In this document: positions 32,680 through 43,089 of the stretch, in pieces
Layout: each line of letters starts with the position of its first letter
How positions within the stretch are numbered: the first letter of the stretch is position 1
From: Nageia nagi
Taxonomy: Eukaryota > Pinophyta
Direction: 5' to 3'
Assembly (NCBI GenBank): GCA_050084985.1
Contig: JBITNC010000001.1
Span: forward strand, 36,890,001 to 36,954,000
DNA length: 64,000 nucleotides
Notes under the pieces: model-generated
What the model was told of the DNA's origin: nothing
Database searches by the model: none
Seen by the model: only the letters and a program-made list of their open reading frames with translations
Made by a program: the position numbers and the translations under genes

Positions 32680-33260
32680 CACCAAACATTCATCCTTATC
32701 GATATCCTTATTTATAGAAAAATAAAATTGAGAAATTGATTAAGGAATTGTTGGATACAAGAGTAATCTAACCTAGCATAAGTCCATATTCTTTTCTAAT
32801 TATATTGGTTCATAAGAAATATAGTTCATTACATATGTGTGTGGATTTTAGGGACCTTAACAAAATTACCATCAAGGACAAATTTTCCATTCTGATCATT
32901 GATGAATTATTGGATAAACTACATGGGGCAAGATATTTTTCCAAGTTGGACCTACAATTAGGGTATCACTAAATCCATCTCAAGGATGAGGATATACCAA
33001 AAATTACATTTCACATCCATGAGGGCCATTATGAGTTCCTGATCATACCTTTTGGCCTCATAAATGCTCCATTAACATTTCAAAGTTTAATAAATTAGGT
33101 GTTTCATCCATTCCTTACGAATTTCATTTTAATTATTTTTTGATGATATCTTGATCTATAGTAAGATATGGTAAGAACATGAGGCACATGTTGACCAAAA
33201 TTTACAAATTTTGAAGGAACATAGCTAAATGCAAAAAAATCAAAATGCTCATTCAACAAG
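32680..33260 (+). pseudogene. reverse transcriptase of chromovirus E
   Basis: HPYRYPYL, IEKLIKELLDTRVI, SPYSF, HMCVDFRDLNKITIKDKFSI, LDKLHGARYFSKLDLQLGYH, ITFHIHEGHYEFLIIPFGLI, NAP-TFQSLIN and, after a frameshift near 33135, FDDILIYSK. The catalytic Asp pair and the first Asp (KLDL) are present. Stops and shifts make it non-functional. Confidence 0.88.
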
Positions 33261-33960
33261 AGGAAAATTGACTACTTAGACCGCATTATATCTGAAGAGA
33301 GAGTTAAGATTGATCCATAAAAGATTAATGACATGCAGAATTGGTCTTCCTAAATATTTGAAAAGTCTTCAAGGATTCTTGGGTTGATAGGCTATTATTG
33401 GAAATTTGTGAAGGATTATGGCAAGATTGCAGCACCTCTAACCATGTTATTAAAAAAGAATGCTTTCTAATGGTCCCCTCAAGCTGAGATAGCTTTTCTT
33501 AAGATCAAGGAGGTGATGTGTACCATCTCAGTATTAGTGATGCTAGACTTTTCTAAAACTTTTGTGATAAAAAGTGATGCTTATGGAGTAAGAATTGAGG
33601 TAGTATTAATCTAGGAGGGGAATCCCTTGGCATTCACTAATAGAGCACTCTCCAGAAAAAATTTAGATAAATCAACTTATGAAAAAGAAATGCTTGCTAT
33701 CATTCATGCAGTTCAATGTTGGAGACCATATCTCATTGGTCACCATTTCATCATCCTCATAGATCATCATAATTTAAAAAGTTTCATTGAGCAATGCATT
33801 TCTATGCCTAAGCAACAAAAATAGGTGACCAAACTACTAGGGTATGATTATGAGATAGTATACTATAAAGGTAAGAAGAATGTGGTTACCGATGCTCTAT
33901 CTAGAAAATTTGAAGATCAAGTAGCACTGCAAGTTCTTTCATCTCCTATTCCTCAATAGT
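33261..33960 (+). pseudogene. RNase H of chromovirus E
   Basis: RIDYLDRI-like connection, [36 protein letters not shown] (the Asp of the SDAS motif kept), an open piece 33627-33824 (LAFTNRALSRKNLDKSTYEK, EMLAIIHAVQCWRPYLIGHH, FIILIDHHNLKSFIEQ) and VTDALSRKF. The Glu and Asp carboxylates of the Ty3 RNase H are visible. Confidence 0.88.
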
Positions 33961-34099
33961 TGGATAAAGTTAAACAAGAGTGGGTAAAGGATAGCTCCAT
34001 CCAAGAATTGCTAAAATAGATCACTCAAGACCCCACAAGTAAACCACATCACACATGGCATGATGGTATTTTGAGATTCAAAGGCTGAATTTTGTTATC

Positions 34100-34901
34100 A
34101 TATCTTTCAAAATGTAAATCAAAAATACTTTTTGAATTGCATTCCACACCTACATTAGGACATAATGGATTTTTGAAAACTTATAAGTAGGTGGCATGGT
34201 TGTTCTATTGGATAGGTATGAAATTGGATATCAAGTAGTTTGTGGTAGCTTGTGATGTATGTCAATGATAAAAGGGTGAGATAGTGGGTACTTAGGGACT
34301 CCTTCAACCTCTTCCCATTCTTAACTATACATGGATCGATATCTCAATGGATTTTATTGAAGGCCTTCCTAAATCATATGGTAAATTAGTTATTTTAGTG
34401 GTGGTTGATCAGTTATTCAAATATGCTCATTTTGGTTCATTGGCTTATTCATACAAAGCAATGATAGTGGCATAATTATTCCTAGATATAATTTTCAAAA
34501 TACATGGCATGCTAGAGATAATTGTCAATGATCATGATCTCACTTTTACAAGTTATTTTTGGTAAGAGCTTTTTAAACTGCAAGGTACCTAACTAAACAT
34601 GAGCTCAACATATCACCCACAAACTGATGGTTAGATGAAAATTATTAACAAATGCTATAAAATATATTTATATTATTTTATCTCAGCATAACCTATGCAT
34701 TGGGTACAATGGCTTCCCTTGGTTGAGTGGTAGTATAATACATCTTATTATTTTTCCAGCAAGATGACCCCCTATGAAGTAGTGTATGGTTAAACTCCAC
34801 CAACAGTCACTTCGTATATTGTAGGTACTAGTAAAGTTTAGGCCGTTGACTCAGATTTAGTTACTTAGGATGATATTCTTTATTTGCTCAAGGATAACCT
34901 T
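34100..34901 (+). pseudogene. integrase of chromovirus E (main part)
   Basis: Zinc domain with HSTPTLGHNGFLKTYK and CDVCQ. Core with [50 protein letters not shown] and STYHPQTDG; the D, D and downstream Lys/Glu region are partly readable. It ends TPYEVVYG and LLKDNLQI, where G is inserted, and resumes at 39460 with AQHCMK. Many TAG/TAA at Gln and Trp. Confidence 0.87.
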
Positions 34902-34906
34902 CAAAT

Positions 34907-35187
34907 TGAGAGAACCAAAATGTTCTGTATTATTCATCAAAATGAGTTACATATATAGGCTTAAGAAAGCCATTACAAGACAAGATAAGAAGTTGAGAAT
35001 AATATTCTCATGACCATAAAAAACTCACACTATACGTATCACCCTTAGATCACTACATGACAAATTACTTATTATAACAATAAACTAATAAATACTTAGA
35101 CCTAGATACTTAGGAAAATACTTTAGTCCTAATTAATTAATCCTAATAACTTAGGACTTAGGAATCATGTTAGAAATACTTCCAACA
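34907..35187 (-). repeat. 3' LTR of element G
   Basis: 281 bp, TGAGAGAACC to CTTCCAACA on +. Next to it, 35188-35200 (CCCCCTTGATG region) is the complement of the polypurine tract CAAGGGGGAG. Confidence 0.95.
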
Positions 35188-36409
35188 TACTCCCCCTTGA
35201 TGCTAAGTGGACTTACCAGGAAGTTCCTTAGCTTCAAAAACTGAGCTTTGACAATGGCTTTGGTAAAAATATCAGCCACATTATCCAAAGTATTAATATG
35301 TCTAAGCTCCACTATCTTCTTCTCCACCATGTCTCTTATGAAGTGACCAGCACTTTTCACATTATTCAAAAATGCACTTTTCACATCCATGTGCATTACT
35401 TTCCACCCTTTGTGGGCAGCCAAAGAAAGGACCAACCTGATTATCTCTTGTCTTGCTACCGGTGTGAAAGTCTCTTCATAATCAATGCCATATTTTTGCT
35501 TGAACCCCTTTGCAACAAGCCTTGCTTTGTGCTTTTCAATAGTTCCATCACTATTGTATTTGGTCTTGTAGACCCATTTGCAACCTATACATTTCTTGTC
35601 TTTGGGAAGCTCCACAAGTTCCCAAGTTTCATTCTTTTCAATAGAATGCATTTCTTCCTCCATTGCCTTCATCCACAAATCATTAGTACAAACATTTTCA
35701 AAATAAGAGGGCTCAACATCAATGCTAGTCATAAGTGCATAATTGATAATATCACCACTATGATCTTCATTTTCATCATCTCCATACATATTCAAATTTT
35801 CAAGTCTAGATACAACATTTTCCATCTCTTTTGCTTGACTTCTTGTGAGTCTCTTAGTGAAATTTGTATCTAAAATATTAGAAGTAGGATGATTTGCCAA
35901 AATTCTCTTCCACTTTTTAATATTTTCCTTTGCTTGACTCAATGGATTTGGTGGGCTTGAGGTACTTGGTGTGCAAGGTGAAGGAGGAATCTCTTGGCCT
36001 TGGCCATTTGTGGGCTCAACATTTGCATTATTGGGCTCATTAGAAGAATCTTCATTGGCTGGTCCAACATCTTCTATGAATTTTGGATGACCACCATTCT
36101 TTCCCGCTTCATAAAAAATCACATCTCTTGATATTACAATTTGCTTTATTTTTAGATTGTAGAGTCTATATGCCTTAGAATTTTCATAATAACCCACAAA
36201 AACACATGCTTGGCTTTTTGGATCAAGTTTTTTTCTTTTTTCATCAAGAATGTGTGCATATGCTAAACAACCAAAAACTCTAAAATGTGCAACATTTGGC
36301 TTTCTTTCATACCATGCTTCATAGGGGGTGATTCCTTCCAATGATTTATTTGGGCTCCTATTAAGAATGTAAACACTTTTTCTACATGCATCAGCCCAAA
36401 AAATATATT
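35188..36409 (-). pseudogene. integrase C-terminus joined in frame to RT N-terminus and RNase H end (element G)
   Basis: An open frame of almost 400 codons (36341 to 35151, extending upstream to a stop near 36410). It reads [20 protein letters not shown] (end of integrase region), a Ser/Pro-rich linker, then the RT start: [49 protein letters not shown]. Directly after that come [16 protein letters not shown] and [20 protein letters not shown], the end of RNase H. Element H has about 370 more residues between these points, including YVDDL and the RNase H Asp residues. The deletion is in frame, and the leftover protein could not polymerise DNA. Confidence 0.9.
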
Positions 36410-36824
36410 ACAAATCTTGAGAATGCAACATGCTTCTTGCCATATTCACTATTGTCCTATTTTTCCTTTCACACACACCATTTTGTTGAGGAGTAAAACT
36501 TGTAGTAAGTTGCCTTTTAATTCCACAATTTTTGCAAAATTTTATGAATTCATTTGATATATACTCCCCTCCTCTATCAGTTCTTAGACATTTTATATAA
36601 TATCCACTTTATTTTTTTACATTATTCTTGAATTCCATGAAGTAACTAAGAGCTTGATCTTTAGTTTTTAAGAAAAATATCCAACACATTCTTGAAAAAT
36701 CATCAATGAAAGTGAGGAAATAGGAATTCATACCCATACTTTTTGTTTACATTGGACCACATATATCCGAATGCTCCAATTGAAGAGGATAAGAGGCTCT
36801 CCATGCTTGGCCTCTTGGAAAGCT
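36410..36824 (-). pseudogene. integrase core of element G (decayed)
   Basis: Minus-strand pieces: FLTFIDDFSRMCWIFF-like, CLRTDRGGEYISNEFIKFC (second Asp), LTTSFTPQQNGVCERKNRTI (Glu in ERKNRT) and MLHSQDL, stop, [15 protein letters not shown]. The same regions are open in H (57535-58010). Several stops and at least one frameshift break this core. Confidence 0.85.
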
Positions 36825-37547
36825 TTATCTATTGTGCTTGCTCAAAGCACAACCTCCACACACATCTTTGATTTCATCCACCTTTGGCAGCCCATGTACC
36901 ATTTGATGAGATGTCAAAAGCCTTAAGCTTGAGTGATTGAGATGCCCATATCTCAAATGCCACAACCAACTTTTGTTTTCAATAGACACATTAGCAAGTG
37001 TAGCCCCTTGGCTTCCAAATTTTAGAGGAAATAATTTGTTCTCACTCATTGGAACAATGGTAACAACCTTATTACCCCTATTCTTATCATAAATTACACA
37101 TTTTATATCATCAAAAATAAGCTTGTAATTATTTTCCATGATTTTTCCAATACTTAACAAGTTATGTTGAAGTTTGGGAATAAAGTAAACATGATTTACC
37201 TTTTTCATTCCTTCCTTGGTTGGAACCTCCATGGTACCCATGCCTTCAACTTGTAATGTGCTATTATCACCAATTCTTATCTTTGTCTTGAAGGAGTCAT
37301 CAATGTAAGCAAATAGCTCTCCTTTGCCCGTCATATGCTTGGATGCTCCTGAATCAAGTAGCCATGTCTCACTCATGTTTGGATCAGCCTTCCCATATGT
37401 CAAAAATAGATTTGCATCCTCTTCTCCATAGTTTGCACTTCTCCCTTCTTGATAAGCCTTCAATCTACATTTCTTCTCAGAGTGCCCAAATTTATTGCAA
37501 TAGTAGCATTGCTTATTAGATTTGTCACTTGCTTTGAATTATTGTTG
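36825..37547 (-). pseudogene. zinc knuckle, protease and pre-integrase domain of element G
   Basis: A zinc knuckle CYYCNKFGHSEKKC (CX2CX4HX4C) follows two stops that separate it from gag. The open frame 37463-36825 then reads WLLDSGASKHMTGKGELFAY, the copia protease active site D-S-G-A. The pre-integrase zinc domain follows (WLWHLRYGHLNHSSLRLLTS, GLPK, CGGCALSKHNR) with H-H-C-C intact. Confidence 0.88.
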
Positions 37548-38321
37548 CTAATGTGATTGGCCTCCTTGGCCTCTTCCTTTCCTTCCTCTTCCTCTTCCTC
37601 TACCTTGGCCTTTCCCTTGGCCTCTACCTTGACTACTCACATTGGCTTCCCCTTCTTTGAGTGCAAAAGCCTTGTCATCACCACCTCCAAAGCTTGAAGA
37701 TGATGAATCTTGTAGTCTTTCTTCATGGTATATAAGTGAACCAACAAGCTGATCATAAGAGAGAGTAGTAAGATCTTTGCTCTCTTCAATGATGATTGCA
37801 ACCGGATTCCACTTTGGAAGAAGAGATCTCAAAACTTTCTTTACAACCACTTCATTCTCAATTTCTTCACCAAGTGTTTTTATTTTGTTGACACAAGTTT
37901 GAACTCTAACACAATAATCAGCAACCTTCTCTTCATCCTTCATCTTGAGATTTTCAAAATCCCTCTTGAGAGTTTGAATTCTAACTTGCTTGACTTGATT
38001 GCTTCCTTGGTATCCATCCTTCAAAGCCTTCAATGCATCTTTGGCTGTTGTACATGAAGCTATCCTTGGAAATATGCTCTTATCCATTGCCATTTGAAGA
38101 TGATACAGGGCACAACAGTTCTTCTTTTGAGCTTCTCTCCTTGCAGTCCTCTTAGCCCCTTGTAAAGTAGACCAATCAGTTGGCTCATCATAGCCATCTT
38201 CTACAATCTCCCAAAAACCTTTGCTAATGAGTAATATCTTCATTTTGATAGACCAATACTCATATTCTTCACCATTGAACTCAGAAATTGGCCATGAGGG
38301 GTTGTTGCTATTTGAAGCCAT
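37548..38321 (-). CDS. gag: gag of element G
   Basis: ATG at 38321 starts MASNSNNPSWPISEFNGEEY and the frame is open for 257 residues. It has copia Gag features: EYWSIKMKILLISKGFWEIV, a central helical region (LKMKDEEKVADYCVRVQT, LRSLLPKWNPVAIIIEESKD, LIYHEERLQ) and a Gly/Arg-rich tail (GRGQGKGQGRGRGRGRKG). It ends GQSH, TAG, then QQ and TAA before the knuckle. Both stops fit C-to-T changes at Gln codons, so the ancestral Gag-Pol was one frame. It is close in sequence to the H Gag, so the two belong to related families. Confidence 0.88.
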   Translation of the reverse strand: MASNSNNPSWPISEFNGEEYEYWSIKMKILLISKGFWEIVEDGYDEPTDWSTLQGAKRTARREAQKKNCCALYHLQMAMDKSIFPRIASCTTAKDALKALKDGYQGSNQVKQVRIQTLKRDFENLKMKDEEKVADYCVRVQTCVNKIKTLGEEIENEVVVKKVLRSLLPKWNPVAIIIEESKDLTTLSYDQLVGSLIYHEERLQDSSSSSFGGGDDKAFALKEGEANVSSQGRGQGKGQGRGRGRGRKGRGQGGQSH

Positions 38322-39159
38322 TCTACAATGCTCAAATGCAAAAATTGCAAAAAATGAAATTTGAAGGTGCTTGCTAAGTCTCTCCAAACTTCCACTTTCC
38401 CACTCTAACCCAAATGGACTAAATATGCGCTGACTGTCAACATCAGAGTTCTCTCCTCTCTTCTATGATTCCTCACATCAGATGGCTCCTCACGCCCTCT
38501 TCTTAGATCATGATGCCTTCACTCTATCCTCCAAACTGATGATTTGGGGCTCTCAGCAGCGTAGCAATCCAACAGCGTAGTATGGCAATTATGGGGATCT
38601 CATTTTCTCCTCTTGGTGTAGCGGTCCTTATTTCACGACATCTCTCAGCACACAACAGTAGGTGGTTGGCTATGTCACTCTCTAGCCACTTCTTTCTTTA
38701 GCGTGGGCTCCTTTCAAACCTTATAGATCTCCTTTCAATAGCAGCACATCCAAGTAGACCTCAAGGACTAGCAGATGACTCACACACAATAACACTCCTC
38801 ACAGCCTCGATGTGCAGTCTGGTATTAAATGATGTCCAATCACAATCTCCCTGATGTAATACATGTGGGGGGGGCACAACAATATAGTGTGCAATACAAT
38901 GCACAATCTTTCAGCATAACACTCCTTTAAGGTGCAGGTTTGAATGGTGACAGTCTTCCCACACTTCTCAGCTATCTCATGTAGCTTCTTTGTTTCCATA
39001 GAAACAAGAATTTTTCCAGAGGCTTTGGATCTCATACTTGCAAGAATTTGATAAATTCTTTGCAATGCATCCACAAGCTTAATAATTTTGATGACAGTCC
39101 TTGAGGAGCTTGATAAGATCCTTCAAGACTTCACCCACTCTAACCCTATGATTGATTCA
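38322..39159 (-). other. leader of element G
   Basis: About 840 bp between primer site and gag, long for a copia leader. No coding homology recognised. Frames here, such as 39074-38799 on minus, have no family signal. Confidence 0.45.
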
Positions 39160-39171
39160 GCTCTGATACCA
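39160..39171 (-). promoter_or_regulatory. initiator-tRNA-Met primer-binding site of G
   Basis: On minus it reads TGGTATCAGAGC, a perfect canonical site two bases from the LTR end. Confidence 0.92.
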
Positions 39172-39173
39172 TT

Positions 39174-39454
39174 TGAGAGAAACAAAATGTTCTATATTAT
39201 TCATCAAAATGAGTTACATATATAGGCTTAACAAAGCCATTACAAGACAAGATAAGAAGTTGAGAATAATATTCTCATGACCATAAAAAACTCACACTAT
39301 ACGTATCACCCTTAGATCACTACATGACAAATTACTTATTATAACAATAAACTAATAAATACTTAGACCTAGATACTTAGGAAAATACTTTAGTTCTAAT
39401 TAATTAATCCTAATAACTTAGGACTTAGAAATCATGTTAGAAATACTTCCAACA
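39174..39454 (-). repeat. 5' LTR of element G
   Basis: 281 bp, same length as the 3' LTR with five substitutions. On minus a TATA-like CTATATATG lies about 230 bp into the LTR, which would place the transcription start close to the LTR end. Confidence 0.95.
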
Positions 39455-39459
39455 TAAAT

Positions 39460-39952
39460 AGCCCAACATTGTATGAAATAATAGCTGATCAGCAATGTAT
39501 AGAAAGAGAGTTCCAAGTAGATAACATAGTCTTTTTGAGGCTACAACCTTATTACCAAAAATTCTTAAAAATAAAAAGCCCTCAAAAATTAGCTCCAAAG
39601 TTTTATGATCTTTACAAGGTGTTACAGTGCATTAGCCTAGCTACATACAAATTAGAGCTTTATACTTCTTCCAAGATTCACCTAGTGTTTCAAGTCTCTT
39701 ATCTCAAGAAAGTGGTTGGATCGAAGGTTTGGGTTCAGACATAATTACCTGAGTTGGTGGAAGATAGATCAATAGTAGTTGTACCTGAGGTAGTTCTAAA
39801 TCAACGTTCATGATAGCTTCATAATCACTCCATCATAGAAATCTTTATGCAGTGGTAAGACATGGCAACAGAAGATGCAACATGGGAAATACTTTATCAG
39901 CTATAGCAACAATTTTCACACTTCAAGCTTTGAAGACAAAGCTTCATCCCCA
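39460..39952 (+). pseudogene. integrase C-terminus and chromodomain of E
   Basis: Resumes the E integrase after G: AQHCMK, then ADQQCIEREFQVDNIVFLRL, APKFYDLYKVLQ and YKLELYTSSKIHLVFQVSYL (the chromoviral integrase tail, open 39469-39744). Next are PELVEDRSIVVVPEVVLN and a degraded chromodomain ending IEIFMQW, DMATEDATWEILYQL and QQFSHFKL. The W-x-ATWE signature is what places E among chromoviruses, whose chromodomains are thought to guide insertion to marked chromatin. Confidence 0.85.
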
Positions 39953-40355
39953 TGCTAGTATCCCACATCCTAACATTCTAGTGTTAGTGTTAGTATTTTA
40001 TTTACTTGTCAACCTATATTGTAAATTGTAATATTATAATTGTAAGGGTGGGGTTGGATTTTACATTACTATTAGGGTTAGGGTTAGTTTATTATAAATA
40101 GATAGAATTATATAGAAAAATGCATCTTGAACATTATTTTTCATGTTTGAGAGTTATAAAGAGGTAGCCCCCTCAAAGTGGCCTATGATTTTGTTACTAT
40201 TTAGTAAAATCTTATCTTTATTTGCTATTTCGTGTTCTATTTATCAATGCATGCTCTATTATTTCTATAGATAATTATCATTTTTCTATTTCAAATCAAT
40301 ATTCATTTTATTTCTACAATATTTCTTTTTTTTTTTTAATTGTAGTATCGTAACA
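39953..40355 (+). repeat. 3' LTR of element E (403 bp)
   Basis: Starts TGCTAGTATCCCACATCC and ends GTATCGTAACA. It retains the TTAGGGTTAGGGTTAG and TTATAAATAG motifs of the 5' LTR. A T-run near 40325-40338 is the main length difference. Confidence 0.92.
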
Positions 40356-40360
40356 CACTA

Positions 40361-40850
40361 GCTCACAATAGAGCTAAGATTCTTTAATAAATTCTTTTAT
40401 TCTTTGATTGAGATGAAAGCTCCTAAATTATAAAAAGAACAAAATGTATAAGGTAGTGCTACCAATTAGGTATCCAATACCATTCAATTCCTTGAGTAGT
40501 CCTTTTCTAAAAAGCAAATCTTATATTTATAATAAATAAATGACCTCACTCAAGAGGTAATCATAAGGTTCCTGAATGAGAGGCTAGAGAATATTTTGAT
40601 ATGCTTTAAAGTAGATACTGTAAAAGATTCAAGCATCTCTTATTCTATCACAAGCTAACTATCAAGATCTTAAAGATTTAAATAAAAAGATGCATCCATT
40701 CCTCCTAGTAGAGCTGATTCCACCATCTAAGATTCCTACCAAATCTACATTTGAATAGGCTACTAGAAGCAACAAGTAGTGGATCTTATTTTTCAGCAGG
40801 CAAAAACCCCAAGAGCCATCAAAAAATTGTATTATTTCAGAATTGCACTT
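40361..40850 (+). pseudogene. C-terminal end of ORF-X of element B
   Basis: Corresponds to A 10115-10600: MKAP-like wording, GSATN, IQF(L), KSKQIL, and the final block ending SGSYFSAGKNPKSHQ. In both copies the similarity at the end is as high in DNA as in protein, so the exact stop codon of the ancestral ORF is unclear. Confidence 0.5.
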
Positions 40851-41214
40851 TGATTTGGAGTAATACACTATCATTTTTTATTCTTTCATTCTTTTCACAA
40901 ATTCTTTTTATTTCAATTCTATTCTTTCATAATTACACTTTAAGTTGGGGTAATACACTATCATTCTTTTATTCTTCCATTCTTTTCATAAATTCTTTAT
41001 ATTTCAATTCTATTCCCTTTAACATGAAATTTGAATATTCTATAAGCCTTTAATATGAAGAGTTCTAAGTGTTATTAATAGTCAGCTATTATGTATATAA
41101 TTTGGCTATTATATGTGCAAGTCTTTGTCTTAGATATTTTACTTTATAAATTTCTTATCAAAGTGTTTAGTTGTGTAAAGATAAAGTGTCCAAGAGTTAT
41201 TATAAATATAAGTC
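40851..41214 (+). repeat. AT-rich 3' UTR of B with a short duplicate
   Basis: A block containing AATTGCACTTTGATTTGGAG and TAATACACTATCATTTTTTA is duplicated about 80 bp later (near 40930). No gene. Confidence 0.6.
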
Positions 41215-41605
41215 CAAAATATCAAATAGAGCTCGTTGATTTTGAGTGATGATATCATAATTTATGATTAAAATCAAAAGATCCTAAAATAAGTAATGAT
41301 AGGTGATTATTCATAAAGATATCAAACAAAGCTTACCTATTTTAAGTGATAACATCACAATTTATGGCTAAAATCAATGGATCTTAGAATAAGTAATGAT
41401 GGATGATGATTCATAAAGATATCACATAAAGCTCATCCATTTTAGATGATGACTTCATAATTTATGGCTAAAATCAATGGGTCTTAGAATAAGTAATGGT
41501 GGATGATGATTCATAAAGATATCAAATAAAGCTCATCAATTTTGAGTGATGATATCATAATTTTTGGCTAAAATCAGTGGGTCCTATAAGAGTTATATCA
41601 TCAAC
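41215..41605. repeat. about 100-bp tandem repeat, 3' UTR of B (4 units)
   Basis: Units start ATCAAATAAAGCTCATC, contain TGATATCATAATTTATGGCT and AAAATCAATGGGTC, and end GATGATTCATAAAGAT. Related to the 11041-11545 array of A, but with a different unit length, showing independent turnover. Confidence 0.82.
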
Positions 41606-41691
41606 AAAACTTGGAGAAAGAAAATAGAACCTGCTAGACTGAGGTAAGAGTAATGGATAAGAAGTAACACCCAGATCCACTTGATCTTAAG

Positions 41692-42679
41692 TGTTTGACC
41701 TTCGAGGCCCTATTAATATATTGAATCTAACTTATTTTCACATAACAGTGGTAGTTTCTTCTCAAACTAAGTTGATATATTGATCATAAAATCCTATTAC
41801 TTTATTCATTCACATCTACAGTATAGATCATCAATAGTTGCAAAGAAGCAGATAGCTACCGATAAAGCATAGTACCAGATTGTACCTATCAAGTTATAGA
41901 TAAGTACTTAATCAATCAACTACAGTGCCATCTTCAATCAACTATACGATTAAAGAAGGAGTAGTCAACGATATGTCAAAAGGATTACCACTCTATGAAT
42001 ATGATTTATCAAAAATTGTAAATTCTCAGATAATCATGCTGTTGGTACTTATTCATTATGTAATCTAACATAGTTGTAGTATTTATTATGAATAGTTTTA
42101 CTTCAATTGCTTCATTCAATATGAGTAATTATGTATATTAGTAAGATACAACCATTCACTGGAGAGAAAAATGTATAAATGGTAAACTGTTAGAAATTAA
42201 AAAGATCAAATATTTTAGCAAATTTGTCCAGATTTGTAAGATGCTTTCATATATAATAATATAAACAGATAATGCTTTGCCCTCTTATAGCAAATGGCTA
42301 TTTATTACTTTTGCGAATGTTATATGTGATGTTTTCTTAAAATTATGGCTGTGTATTGTGATTGCAAGACCCCAAGTGTATGATAACTTGCTATTCTTGA
42401 TCCTAGCTATGAATTGCTATCTGTGCTGTAATGCCCGAGTTGTACATTTTTTGTTTTAAATTTTATTTCAATTTGCTTATTTTTTTCTTGTAACTTTTTA
42501 CCTTTTTATCTCTTTCTTATTTCTTTAAACCTTCATAATAGATAAGAACTGACCTATAATTTGAAGATTGAGTAGAATATCAATACAAGACCTTCTACTC
42601 TCTCAAAGAACCTACCGTTGTGAGTAGTGAAGAATTCAATCAGACCAAACCTTTTGACGTTAGACTATACCGATCAACA
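41692..42679 (+). repeat. 3' LTR of element B
   Basis: About 988 bp from TGTTTGACC to CGATCAACA, homologous to 11603-12566. The left end is approximate. After 42679 similarity to the family ends. Confidence 0.72.
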
Positions 42680-43085
42680 AGAATGATCAGAATAAAGTAG
42701 ACCATCTCTCTTCTTTAAATTCTACATGTTAAAATAAACATTTTATCTTAGTATTTACTTCTTTTTTTTAAAAAAAATTAAATTATTTTTATTAAAAATA
42801 TAAACTAAAAAATATATTATTTTAATTATATAAAATTATTATTAATTGTTTTTTGTTGAATAAAATATAATAATAATAATTTTCTTTATTACAACTAAAA
42901 ATAACTTGTAATTTGATTTTTATTAAAATAAAACTATATATATTATATACATATATAATATTTAGATTTTGGACCAGATGGGCTGCAAAACATAGACACA
43001 AGATAATATAATGATTCCAAAGAAAACAATTCCAAAAAAAAAAAATATTGTTTTTGTATTTATGTGGTTTTGTGTGTCTAATATA
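42680..43085. other. AT-rich non-coding stretch
   Basis: Dominated by A/T runs (TTTAAAAAAAATTAAATTAT, TATATATTATATACATATAT). Nothing else recognised. Confidence 0.5.
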
Positions 43086-43089
43086 TATC

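Larger units (their letters stand above)
34902..39459 (-). mobile_element. element G: Ty1/copia retrotransposon nested in E (with TSD)
   Basis: 281-bp LTRs (34907-35187 and 39174-39454) differ at 5 sites. The target duplication is CAAAT (34902-34906) and TAAAT (39455-39459). Minus-strand order is primer site, leader, gag, protease, integrase, then a fused RT/RNase H remnant and polypurine tract; integrase before RT identifies Ty1/copia. Total 4.55 kb. An internal deletion makes it non-autonomous. Confidence 0.95.
21351..40360 (+). mobile_element. element E: Ty3/gypsy chromovirus nested in B (with TSD)
   Basis: LTRs 21356-21757 and 39953-40355 flank the element. The 5-bp target duplication is CACCA (21351-21355) and CACTA (40356-40360), differing by one transition. 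A's uninterrupted ORF-X (AACACCAGCTCATAATAG) shows the empty site. E is 19.0 kb only because F and G sit inside it. Removing them leaves about 6.0 kb, normal for a chromovirus. The chromodomain-like C-terminus of integrase supports the lineage. Confidence 0.9.
40361..42679 (+). mobile_element. element B (right part)
   Basis: Picks up B exactly where E interrupted it. The sequence GCTCACAATAGAGCTAAGAT matches A near 10110. It contains the end of ORF-X, the 3' UTR repeat and the 3' LTR. Confidence 0.82.

Noticed and set aside
35298-35873. 191-codon plus-strand frame inside element G
   Set aside because: It is the complement of the well-supported minus-strand integrase/RT remnant.
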